Of a DNA stretch of 5,355 bases, positions 1 to 5,355 are shown in pieces. Source of the DNA: Solirubrobacterales bacterium (GTDB taxonomy: Bacteria > Actinomycetota > Thermoleophilia > Solirubrobacterales > Solirubrobacteraceae); NCBI GenBank assembly GCA_003157595.1, contig PMKB01000033.1, positions 1-5,355 of the forward strand, written 5' to 3'. The translations under genes and the position numbers were made by a program. Below the pieces are notes generated by a model. It was not told the origin of the DNA. It did no database searches and worked only from the letters and a program-made list of their open reading frames with translations. Each line of letters starts with the position of its first letter. The first letter of the stretch is position 1.

Positions 1-755
1 GACGCCTGCGGCAGATCGTCGGCCACCGGTACGCGCGCAGAAACGTACCCGTTGCAGTGCGATCAGCAGATGCGGTGGCCTGCCCGAGCACCGCATCCGC
101 CGACGAGGTGGCCGCCCTAACGGGCCGCCGTCCGGTGGTAATCCCGTATGGCGTAGACGCGCCTCTCCTCCACGCGGGAAAGACGCCTTTGCCGCCTCAG
201 GCCGCTTCGCGCGGGCGCTACGCCGTGGCGTTCGCTGCGAGGGACCCCCGCAAGGGCGTCGGATTGGCCATCGACGGCTGGCGTGCCGCGGAAGACACCT
301 CACTTCGCCTGTTGCTGCTCGCCGGCGGTGGGCTGCCCGCCGATGTCGTCTCGAAGGTAGAGCTCGCTGGCGGCCGCATCGAGCTTCAACCATACCTGCA
401 GCGGCCGCGGCTGCTGGAGATTCTAGCGGGGGCGGAGGCGCTCATTTACCCGAGCGACTCCGAGGGCTTCGGGTTACCCGTGATCGAGGCCATGGCCTTG
501 GGTGTCCCCGTGATCAGCGGCCTCAACCGCGCCGTAGTGGAGGTGGCGGGGGACGCCATGCTGACCATCGACCCGCGTGACCTCGCCGGCTCGATCGGAA
601 ACTGGCTCCGCAGACTCGACCGCGAACCAGCACTTCGTGAACGGACGATTCAATCCGGGCTAGAGCGGGCGCGGCACTATACGTGGACGCGGACGGCGCA
701 GGCGTACGAGGCTCTGTATCGCGAGGTTCTGACTGCACGCCAGGCAGCCGGGTAA
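1..755 (+). CDS. Family-4 glycosyltransferase, C-terminal part (5' end outside window)
   Basis: Probably transfers a sugar from a nucleotide-sugar donor to a growing glycan at the cytoplasmic face of the membrane; donor and acceptor cannot be read from the sequence. The frame is open from the window edge (first full codon at position 3) to TAA at 753-755, so the gene is 5'-truncated by the window. A GTG at 57 is in frame but is not the likely start: the residues before it (RYARRNVPVAVRSADAV) look like the usual helix preceding the second Rossmann domain. Numbering from that GTG, visible GT4 features are the PYGVD segment (30-34), the ARDPRKG donor-phosphate loop (61-67, basic residues R62, R65, K66), a Gly-rich turn near 90-92, and the EX7E motif E136-GFGLPVI-E144 followed by AMALGVPVI. 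The end (about 185-225) is the expected amphipathic helix region with a Tyr/Trp near 208-210. The whole GT-B C-terminal domain is present; the N-terminal acceptor domain is missing. The gene converges on the minus-strand cluster. The fold is clear; the sugar is unknown. Confidence 0.9.
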   Translation, partial: RLRQIVGHRYARRNVPVAVRSADAVACPSTASADEVAALTGRRPVVIPYGVDAPLLHAGKTPLPPQAASRGRYAVAFAARDPRKGVGLAIDGWRAAEDTSLRLLLLAGGGLPADVVSKVELAGGRIELQPYLQRPRLLEILAGAEALIYPSDSEGFGLPVIEAMALGVPVISGLNRAVVEVAGDAMLTIDPRDLAGSIGNWLRRLDREPALRERTIQSGLERARHYTWTRTAQAYEALYREVLTARQAAG

Positions 756-766
756 CGAGATCCCAA

Positions 767-800
767 CCGTCGCGTGTGCGAGTGACCGCCGCGGCGACGG
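767..800. terminator. Inverted repeat between convergent genes, possible bidirectional terminator
   Basis: CCGTCGC (767-773) is the exact reverse complement of GCGACGG (794-800), separated by 20 nt. It lies in the 55-bp gap between the stop of the plus-strand glycosyltransferase (755) and the stop of the minus-strand membrane protein (811), where a shared terminator is expected. No T-run follows on either strand and the loop is long, so this is not a classic intrinsic terminator. In such GC-rich DNA a 7-bp repeat can arise by chance. Confidence 0.3.
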
Positions 801-810
801 GCCAGCTTCG

Positions 811-2241
811 TCAGGCGGCGATCGTGGTCCGCTCCGACGAACGAACCACCAGCCAAAACAGCAACAGAGAGATCGCGTAGACGCTGTCGGCGGTACCGGA
901 CGCCGCGCGCAGGAACTCCGGAACGTCAACGGCCAGCGCGAGCAGCGCCAGCAGCGTGCTCAGCCGCAGCGTTCGGGGCCGAGCCAGCCGTCGGTCGAGC
1001 TCGGCGATGACGGCACCAAGCAAGAAGAACGCGAGAACCACACCGGGGAAGCTCAACTGCAGGTAGCTCACCAGCTGCAGGGGCTGGGCGTAGGCGTAGC
1101 CGCCGGCAGGATAGAACGCGGCCTTGATCGCGGGCGCCGTAGCCACATTAGGCCGCCACGAATGCGGGATCGCCTGCAGAGCAAGCCGAATGAGCTCTTT
1201 TCCGTATTCCGGCGGCGCATACGACGGGACGACGATCAATCCGAGCGCGATCAGACGAACCCCGTCGGCGTAGTTGTTCGCGTACGCCGTAGGCATCTCG
1301 GATACAGCGACCGTGCGTAGATAGTGAGCAAAGCTGATGTGAACGCCAGGATGGGTGCCCTGATAGTTCGAATAACGCTTGACGGCACCGAGGCCGAAAA
1401 TCAACAGCGCGGCCCCGACAACCAATGCGGGCACTAGAACCCGTAGTCGGGGCCGCCGCCTAACCAGCGCATAGCAGAGCCCCAGCTCTACCAGTGCCGC
1501 AGCGATAAACAGGCGCGCCCCCAGCAACGCGACTAGACCCAAAGCTATGAGCACGGCGAACACTTGGGTGGATCCGAGTCGACGGCCGCACGACCACCGC
1601 GCACACGCCGTCGCCTGAGCGGCGAACAGCAGCCCGAGCGCCAGAACTACAAAGTATGTCTTGCCTCGCTCGAGCGACCCCTCGTTGCTGAGGTTCTTTA
1701 GATAGTGAAGCGGGCCCCCACCCGACTCGAGCACCACGGCCAGCCCCAACAAGCCTGCTACACACCAGGCTGCAACGATTCGTGGCTTTAATGCGGTGGG
1801 TATCACCTGCACGTAGCTCGGTGCAGCCGTGCTCGATCGTCGCGGGTACAGTGCCATACCGCCGATCAGGCAGACCAAGCTCAACTCGACGACTGCGAGA
1901 GCATGCGTCGCACTCCCCACGTCCAAGAGGCCGGGGGAGATCACATAGATCCACGACGACACGAGAAAGGTCGCAGTCCACGCAGCGGCTACCAGCACGC
2001 CGACTGTGGCCCACGCTCGGCGTCTGGACCAGGACAGGGCAGCCAGCCAGATCACGCTGAACGTCTGGCAGATGGCCAGCGCGATCGTCGTGGCTCGGCC
2101 GTCTTTGGCAAGCGCGGCGCATGCGGCGGCCACCGCGGCAAGCAATACAAGGCACGCTATTGCACTGTCGGGTTGTCTCATCGAAGCGGACTCGGGATTC
2201 GGCGCAGCGTCCGCGCGATCGGTGCGGCCCTGTCGGCGCAT
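811..2241 (-). CDS. Polytopic membrane protein, Wzy-like oligosaccharide repeat-unit polymerase
   Basis: Likely polymerises lipid-linked repeat units at the periplasmic or outer face of the cytoplasmic membrane. The protein (476 aa from ATG at 2241) is very hydrophobic, with roughly 11-12 candidate membrane segments. Numbered from the TTG at 2277, these lie near 38-56, 62-82, 90-113, 124-143, 167-184, 207-222, 238-252, 254-272, 279-297, 408-425, 438-452 and 464-478. Between about 298 and 405 is a long hydrophilic stretch, as in Wzy and O-antigen ligase-like proteins. It contains YSNYQGTHPG and the IPHSWRPN...GGYAYAQPLQL region, which resembles the IP-(x)-KP...GG region seen late in many Wzy-like proteins. 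Wzy proteins diverge strongly, so the call rests on topology and gene context more than on motifs. Start choice: TTG at 2277 would overlap the upstream glycosyltransferase stop (TTGA) but has no ribosome site; ATG at 2241 follows a G-rich GTGGGGGCGG; ATG at 2181 lies just before the first membrane segment. I prefer 2241, weakly. An O-antigen ligase-like role is the main alternative. Confidence 0.8.
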   Translation of the reverse strand: MRRQGRTDRADAAPNPESASMRQPDSAIACLVLLAAVAAACAALAKDGRATTIALAICQTFSVIWLAALSWSRRRAWATVGVLVAAAWTATFLVSSWIYVISPGLLDVGSATHALAVVELSLVCLIGGMALYPRRSSTAAPSYVQVIPTALKPRIVAAWCVAGLLGLAVVLESGGGPLHYLKNLSNEGSLERGKTYFVVLALGLLFAAQATACARWSCGRRLGSTQVFAVLIALGLVALLGARLFIAAALVELGLCYALVRRRPRLRVLVPALVVGAALLIFGLGAVKRYSNYQGTHPGVHISFAHYLRTVAVSEMPTAYANNYADGVRLIALGLIVVPSYAPPEYGKELIRLALQAIPHSWRPNVATAPAIKAAFYPAGGYAYAQPLQLVSYLQLSFPGVVLAFFLLGAVIAELDRRLARPRTLRLSTLLALLALAVDVPEFLRAASGTADSVYAISLLLFWLVVRSSERTTIAA

Positions 2242-2273
2242 CCGCCCCCACGCGAGCAGTGTCGAACGTCGGT

Positions 2274-3554
2274 TCAACAGTCCGGGGCGCGAGCGGAAGT
2301 GCGATCAGCCGGCTGTGACGACGACAATGGCGGTCCTGCGGTTGACCTCATCGATCTAGGTGAGCGAAGTCGCACCTGGTCGAAGCGGATCACCTCCTGC
2401 TCGCCAGCGAGAGCCGTGTCGTGGCTAGGCCGAGCCTGGCTCGCTGATACTAGCAGGATCGCCTCTAGCCGGGCACCGCATGACTCGTTGGTCAGCGTGC
2501 GAGCGACCCGCCGCGCCGCGTCTGCTTGCTCCTGTCTGGCCGCGTCGTCCTCTAGTAGGCGCAAGACCTCGCGGGCGAAGTCCACGGGATCCTCGGCCGC
2601 CGCGGCGGGCAGACCGTAGCAGTCGGCCGTCCAACGCTTCGCCACGAGGGCCGCCCCGTTGGCGGCCGCCTCAAGGGTCTTTAGCTGCGAGCCGCCGCTG
2701 ACGGGTGCGATCGCCACTTTGGCGCGGCGCAGAAACGAGAGGAGGTCAGGCACGTCAGAAGCCGTGGTCACGTCTTTCGAGGTGATCCACGTCGCCGAAC
2801 GCCCCACCACCCAGACGCTCGTCTGCGGGCGCTGGCTCAAGATGCGCGGCAGGATGCGCTCAAGAAGTAGATTGGCAGCCTCACGATTAGGCGGATAGCT
2901 CATGTCTCCGGTGAGTATCAGGTCGATATCGCGCTCGTGCCCCGGTGGGTCATCGTGAATCGCATGCGGATAGGAGGGCGGTATGACGTGTGCCCGAGGT
3001 GTCTGCGGCAGCATGTCCGCGACTTCGATCGACGTTCCGACTTGAGCAGCAAGGTGGCCAGCCAGGCGGAGTTCCCAGGCCCGCATCCGCCAGGCCTCGT
3101 AACGAGCAAAGAGACGGATCGGGAGCGGCTCTGGTCCGCGCGCGCGCCGCGCCATATTGAAGCTGAGAGCGTCGACGTGATTGAGAACGGTCGCTGCGGG
3201 AAGCGCGGATCTGATTGAGCGCGAAGTCATAATCAAGGCGACATCGGCGCAGCGGGCCGCAGCCTTTGCTTGGCGCCATGTCCGTGAGGGCATCATCCAC
3301 CCAACCTGGGCCGGCTGGCCGCGCAGCATCGCGCCGACAGCCGATAGCGCCCGAGTACCGCGGCCGACGTCAACGATCTTGACCTGAGCGAGTTCGGCCA
3401 CCGTCGCCGCTACGTGGGGTGACGGCGCGCGATTGGGAGTCACGACGCTGACTTCGTGGCGCTTCCCCAGATACTGCAAGTGGGAGAAGAGGATGCTTTG
3501 ATCTCCGCGTGCCTCGGGACTCGGGTACCGGGAAGAGATCACCAGGATCCGCAT
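2274..3554 (-). CDS. Family-4 glycosyltransferase resembling the PEP-CTERM/EpsH-type sugar transferases
   Basis: Predicted cytoplasmic GT-B sugar transferase in glycan assembly. The start MRILVISSRYPSPEARGDQ is the typical first strand and acceptor-side loop, so ATG at 3554 is well supported although no Shine-Dalgarno precedes it; an in-frame TAA lies 11 codons upstream. Next come LNHVDALSF (124-132), like the DxVDxxS segment of TIGR03087-type transferases, the second-domain opener TGDMSYPPNREAA (215-227), VWVVGRS (247-253), and the donor motif APVSGGSQLKTLEAAANG (283-300). The canonical EX7E is incomplete: E295 is present but the position eight before it is G287. That is common in this subgroup and need not mean loss of activity. 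The protein is 426 aa; the recognisable domain ends near ILL (366-368). The last 55 or so residues are rich in Ser, Arg, Pro and Ala, with no fold I recognise, and look like read-through into formerly noncoding DNA. The stop overlaps or nearly abuts the polymerase gene downstream, consistent with co-transcription. Confidence 0.9.
   Translation of the reverse strand: MRILVISSRYPSPEARGDQSILFSHLQYLGKRHEVSVVTPNRAPSPHVAATVAELAQVKIVDVGRGTRALSAVGAMLRGQPAQVGWMMPSRTWRQAKAAARCADVALIMTSRSIRSALPAATVLNHVDALSFNMARRARGPEPLPIRLFARYEAWRMRAWELRLAGHLAAQVGTSIEVADMLPQTPRAHVIPPSYPHAIHDDPPGHERDIDLILTGDMSYPPNREAANLLLERILPRILSQRPQTSVWVVGRSATWITSKDVTTASDVPDLLSFLRRAKVAIAPVSGGSQLKTLEAAANGAALVAKRWTADCYGLPAAAAEDPVDFAREVLRLLEDDAARQEQADAARRVARTLTNESCGARLEAILLVSASQARPSHDTALAGEQEVIRFDQVRLRSPRSMRSTAGPPLSSSQPADRTSARAPDC
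2387..2398 (-). promoter_or_regulatory. Strong Shine-Dalgarno-like site inside the glycosyltransferase tail
   Basis: On the minus strand the sequence reads AGGAGGTGATCC, an exact 12-nt complement to the usual 3' end of bacterial 16S rRNA (GGATCACCTCCT). It lies in the odd C-terminal tail of the glycosyltransferase, about 146 nt before ATG 2241. No start codon sits at ideal distance with a long frame after it: the next GTG is about 15 nt past GGAGG and is in the glycosyltransferase's own frame. It may be the relic of a lost gene's ribosome site, or chance. Confidence 0.3.
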
Positions 3555-3584
3555 CGATTCGGGAGTCTGACAGGAAGATACGGT

Positions 3585-3677
3585 TTAGGCTGCGACCGGC
3601 TCGATTGTTACGCGGTAACGAGTGCTGAGACCGAGCACCGGCACGCCTTTGACGGACGGGTCGACCACCACGGCCAC
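3585..3677 (-). pseudogene. Coding-like 3' tail of an unidentified gene, truncated
   Basis: One minus-strand frame from about 3677 to TAA at 3585-3587 gives a 30-residue peptide ending VLGLSTRYRVTIEPVAA, alternating hydrophobic and polar like a beta-rich C-terminus. About three quarters of its codons end in G or C, as in the real genes nearby. It does not match the end of an IS110 transposase as I know it. It joins directly to the transposase remnant at about 3678 and ends 30 bp before the ATG of the next glycosyltransferase, a normal operon spacing. I infer it may be the surviving end of a gene once in this operon. It could also be a chance open frame, since it is short; I cannot name a family. 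Confidence 0.3.
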
Positions 3678-3678
3678 T

Positions 3679-3923
3679 TCGAGAGCCCAAGCCCGCTGCA
3701 ACGAGGGCTGCCGCGTACAGCACCGCTTGCTCTGGCCGAACCCCTTGTCCCTGTCGTGCCAGATCCCAGCCCCGAGGCTAGGCGGTTGGCGTCGGGGAAC
3801 ACGCTTGTGTCCGCGCCCATCTCGGCAACAACCGCTTCTGCGGTGGGCCGCCGAGCGCCGAGAATCGCGCGCTGCATCCTGCGGAGCCAAACGCCACGTA
3901 ACCGCGTCGAGCTGAGTGATCTG
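3679..3923 (-). pseudogene. Decayed IS110-family transposase, C-terminal domain fragment
   Basis: Three minus-strand frames together rebuild the C-terminal (Transposase_20, PF02371-type) domain of an IS110/IS1111 transposase. In order: QITQLDAVTWRLAPQDAA (from 3923) resembles the helix before the domain; LGARRPTAEAVVAEMG then TSVFPDANRLAS (about 3862-3773, another frame) matches the family's PGVGxRTAEAxxAEIG...FPxAxxLASW; AGIWHDRDKGFGQSKR (3770-3723, back in the first frame) matches AGLCPGNNESAGKRKS; VLYAAALVAAGLGSR (3723-3679, third frame) matches WLRAALVxAAWAASR. At least three frame breaks are needed: near 3865-3880, at about 3773 (one base missing where TGG for the LASW Trp is expected), and near 3723, where about ten linker residues are also missing. 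By my alignment the catalytic Ser of the SAGK/SSGG motif is Gly. The N-terminal DEDD domain is absent, so the element is inactive. IS110 elements often lack clear terminal inverted repeats, and I found none. Confidence 0.75.
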
Positions 3924-3934
3924 GGGCTATGTCT

Positions 3935-3953
3935 CGCAGGTTTCAGACCTGCG
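3935..3953 (-). terminator. Perfect hairpin downstream of the methyltransferase gene
   Basis: CGCAGGT (3935-3941) and ACCTGCG (3947-3953) form a perfect 7-bp stem with a 5-nt loop. It lies 47 nt past the methyltransferase stop (4000) and just upstream of the transposase remnant. On the minus strand the stem is followed by AGACATAGCC, with no T-tract, so it is at best a weak or factor-assisted terminator. It could instead belong to the old insertion-element edge. The 46 bases between it and the gene (3954-3999) show nothing else. Confidence 0.35.
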
Positions 3954-3999
3954 CAAGGAAGAAGTCGCGGGCCTCCGGGCAGCTACGACGCCACCCGGC

Positions 4000-5295
4000 T
4001 CAGGACGCTCCGACGATCCGTACTTCGGGCAGCGGAACAATGAACTGACCACCGCGGGCAAGGAACTCGCGCTCGCGCTCGACAAACTCATTGAGAAAGT
4101 GCCACGGCAAGACAAGGTAGTAGTCGGGGTTGGCGGCGCGCGACTCTTCCTCGCTGACGATCGGGATCATCGTGCCAATGGTCTCCGATCCCCACTTGTC
4201 CGGATTCCTGTCAGCCGCTGCCACAACAAGGCTGGTGTCGATGCCAGCGTACTGGAGGATCGTGTTTCCTTTGGTGGAGGCACCGTAGACGTGAATTGTC
4301 TTGCCCTCATCGCGGACCTTGCGGCACACCGCAACAAGCTCGTCGCGCACTCGCTCGACACGCAGCCGGAACGCCTCATAGGGCTCCGGCGAGTCGAGAG
4401 CGAGCTCAAACTCAGCGACACGCAGATCGCGCAGCCGTGCCGCCTGCTCCGGCGTCTGCTCGTGTCGACCGGCGTGCCCGATGAAGAGGCGAATCGAGCC
4501 GCCATTGACCTCGTTGAGTTCGGCGGCGACGACCTCGAGCCCCTCGTCACCGACCAGGCGCTCAAGAACCGCTAGGGAGTAGTACTCGAGATGCTCGTGC
4601 ACGATCGCATCGAACGCGTTGGCTTCAAGCATCATCGGGAGATAGTGCAACTCGATCACCCAGATTCCGCCTTCGGCAAGCGCCTGGGCAACGTCGGCGA
4701 CAAATGCGCCCGGGTGCTCAAGGTCATAGAACATCGCGATGCTCGTAATCGCCTTGGCCTTCTGGTCGGGGCGACTGCGACGCAGTGCTTCGTATGAATA
4801 GAAATCGCGCACGACGTCGTATCCCTTCTCGGACGCGTAGCGCGCCACATCGGACGGATCGAAGCCGACGTAGCGCAGGCCTGCGGCCGTGTAACCATCA
4901 AGTAGCGTGCCGTCGTTGCAGCCGATGTCGACGACCAGGTCCCCCGCCTCGAGGGGCACAATCTCCTCCACGGCGCGCGCGATCCCGTGCAGGTTCTCGG
5001 TCATCGTGCGGTTGACGCCGCTGCGGTACCAGTACGAGCTGTACAGGATTGCGCCGGGGACGGTGTGCCGGGGCTGAATCAAGCCGCAAGCCCCCTGATC
5101 TCGGGTCATGTCACAGCGAACCAACTCGAGCGGAATGGCACGCAGCACGGGCTGGCTACCGTTCGGGTCAGCGAACGCCCCAGCGATTCGATGGTTGCCG
5201 AGCGACAGCACGGGCGCAAGGTCCGAGCAGCCACAGACGCGGCACGTCGTGCGCGTGACCAGGCTTGTGCCTGAAGCAGACTTCCGCGGCGTCAA
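4000..5295 (-). CDS. SAM-dependent sugar C-methyltransferase-like protein (zinc N-domain, methyltransferase core, C-terminal domain)
   Basis: By family, probably transfers a methyl group from S-adenosylmethionine to a carbon of a nucleotide-linked keto-sugar in the cytoplasm (TylC3/TcaB9/EvaC-type architecture). The 431 residues match the usual length of about 410-420. N-domain (about 15-75): CRVC at 18-21, then C61 and C70, likely zinc ligands. Core (about 85-280): SYWYRSGVNRTM (87-98), SAM-binding loop VVDIGCNDGT (121-130), acidic D146 in GFDPSD, and the active-site motif HEHLEYYS (233-240). C-terminal domain (about 285-431): VYGASTKGNTIL (337-348) and AADRNPDKWG (360-369), the Methyltransf_14-like nucleotide-binding half. 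Start: TTG at 5295, decided by GGAGGAAG six bases upstream. No other gene is visible on its 5' side before the window edge. Odd points: the second Cys pair is spaced Cx8C rather than CxxC, and V232 stands where TcaB9 has Tyr before HEH. These place it in a related clade, so substrate and methylated carbon are uncertain. Confidence 0.92.
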   Translation of the reverse strand: MTPRKSASGTSLVTRTTCRVCGCSDLAPVLSLGNHRIAGAFADPNGSQPVLRAIPLELVRCDMTRDQGACGLIQPRHTVPGAILYSSYWYRSGVNRTMTENLHGIARAVEEIVPLEAGDLVVDIGCNDGTLLDGYTAAGLRYVGFDPSDVARYASEKGYDVVRDFYSYEALRRSRPDQKAKAITSIAMFYDLEHPGAFVADVAQALAEGGIWVIELHYLPMMLEANAFDAIVHEHLEYYSLAVLERLVGDEGLEVVAAELNEVNGGSIRLFIGHAGRHEQTPEQAARLRDLRVAEFELALDSPEPYEAFRLRVERVRDELVAVCRKVRDEGKTIHVYGASTKGNTILQYAGIDTSLVVAAADRNPDKWGSETIGTMIPIVSEEESRAANPDYYLVLPWHFLNEFVEREREFLARGGQFIVPLPEVRIVGAS

Positions 5296-5301
5296 ACGAA
5301 T

Positions 5302-5309
5302 CTTCCTCC
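5302..5309 (-). promoter_or_regulatory. Shine-Dalgarno site that fixes the TTG start of the methyltransferase
   Basis: On the minus strand GGAGGAAG is followed by ATTCGT and then TTG at 5295-5293. This is a near-ideal match and spacing, and no ATG or GTG lies closer to it in that frame, so the rare TTG is the best-supported start. Confidence 0.8.
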
Positions 5310-5325
5310 GCAGGCGTTTTGGCGG

Positions 5326-5331
5326 ACAATA
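5326..5331 (-). promoter_or_regulatory. Possible -10 promoter element upstream of the methyltransferase
   Basis: TATTGT fits the TAnnnT pattern and lies within the only AT-rich patch (TGAATATTGT) of the upstream region, about 16 nt before the ribosome site. No convincing -35 box is visible at 16-18 bp and the window ends soon after, so this is weak. Confidence 0.2.
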
Positions 5332-5355
5332 TTCACATCGGCCCGTCGACCGCCG

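Noticed and set aside
1460..2251. 263-residue minus-strand frame within the polymerase gene
   Set aside because: It is the +1 shadow of the membrane protein, is Arg- and Cys-rich, and lacks any membrane pattern or motif.
2387..2398. GGATCACCTCCT on the plus strand as the 3' end of a 16S rRNA gene
   Set aside because: Only 12 bases match; the flanking bases are coding and no other rRNA sequence is present.
1903..2619. 238-residue plus-strand frame antisense to the polymerase and glycosyltransferase genes
   Set aside because: Its Arg/Ser/Gly-rich composition is typical of out-of-frame GC-rich sequence, and it overlaps two better-supported genes.
3679..3923. A functional IS110 element with a bridge RNA
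   Set aside because: Only a frame-broken C-terminal fragment is present; there is no DEDD domain, no intact catalytic Ser, and no noncoding end long enough to encode the RNA.
3916..4575. 219-residue open frame on the plus strand
   Set aside because: It is antisense to the well-supported methyltransferase, has no recognisable motif, and is the kind of shadow frame expected in GC-rich DNA.
1..5320. ACGCCTGCGG at the left edge and, inverted, near 5306-5316 as terminal repeats of an element
   Set aside because: The match is only about 10 bases, one copy lies inside a coding region and the other overlaps a ribosome site; short matches like this are expected by chance.

Overview
The window is GC-rich bacterial DNA with strong G/C bias at third codon positions, two plausible non-ATG starts and a purine-rich Shine-Dalgarno site. 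This suits a high-GC bacterium, possibly an actinobacterial lineage, but nothing here fixes the taxon. It reads as part of a surface or exopolysaccharide biosynthesis locus that carries debris of a mobile element.

Layout. (1) Positions 1-755, plus strand: the C-terminal part of a family-4 glycosyltransferase whose start lies off the left edge. (2) Positions 756-810: a short gap between convergent genes with a 7-bp inverted repeat. (3) From 5295 down to 811, minus strand, in transcription order: a SAM-dependent methyltransferase of the sugar C-methyltransferase type (5295-4000); a 445-bp stretch without an intact gene (3999-3555); a second family-4 glycosyltransferase (3554-2274); and a polytopic membrane protein resembling Wzy-type repeat-unit polymerases (2241-811).

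The 445-bp stretch is not empty. It holds a perfect 7-bp hairpin (3935-3953), a frame-broken remnant of the C-terminal domain of an IS110-family transposase (about 3923-3679), and a short coding-like tail ending in TAA at 3585 that I cannot identify.

How the genes may work together (inference): the methyltransferase could build a C-methylated nucleotide sugar, the two glycosyltransferases could assemble a repeat unit on a lipid carrier, and the membrane protein could polymerise repeat units at the outer face of the cytoplasmic membrane. No initiating phosphoglycosyltransferase, Wzx flippase, chain-length regulator or nucleotide-sugar synthesis gene is in the window, so the pathway is incomplete here. 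I found no CRISPR array, tRNA, rRNA or convincing new system. The most informative oddities are the decayed IS110 insertion, the unusual C-terminal tail of the second glycosyltransferase with a strong internal Shine-Dalgarno-like site, and the altered zinc-ligand spacing and active-site motif of the methyltransferase.
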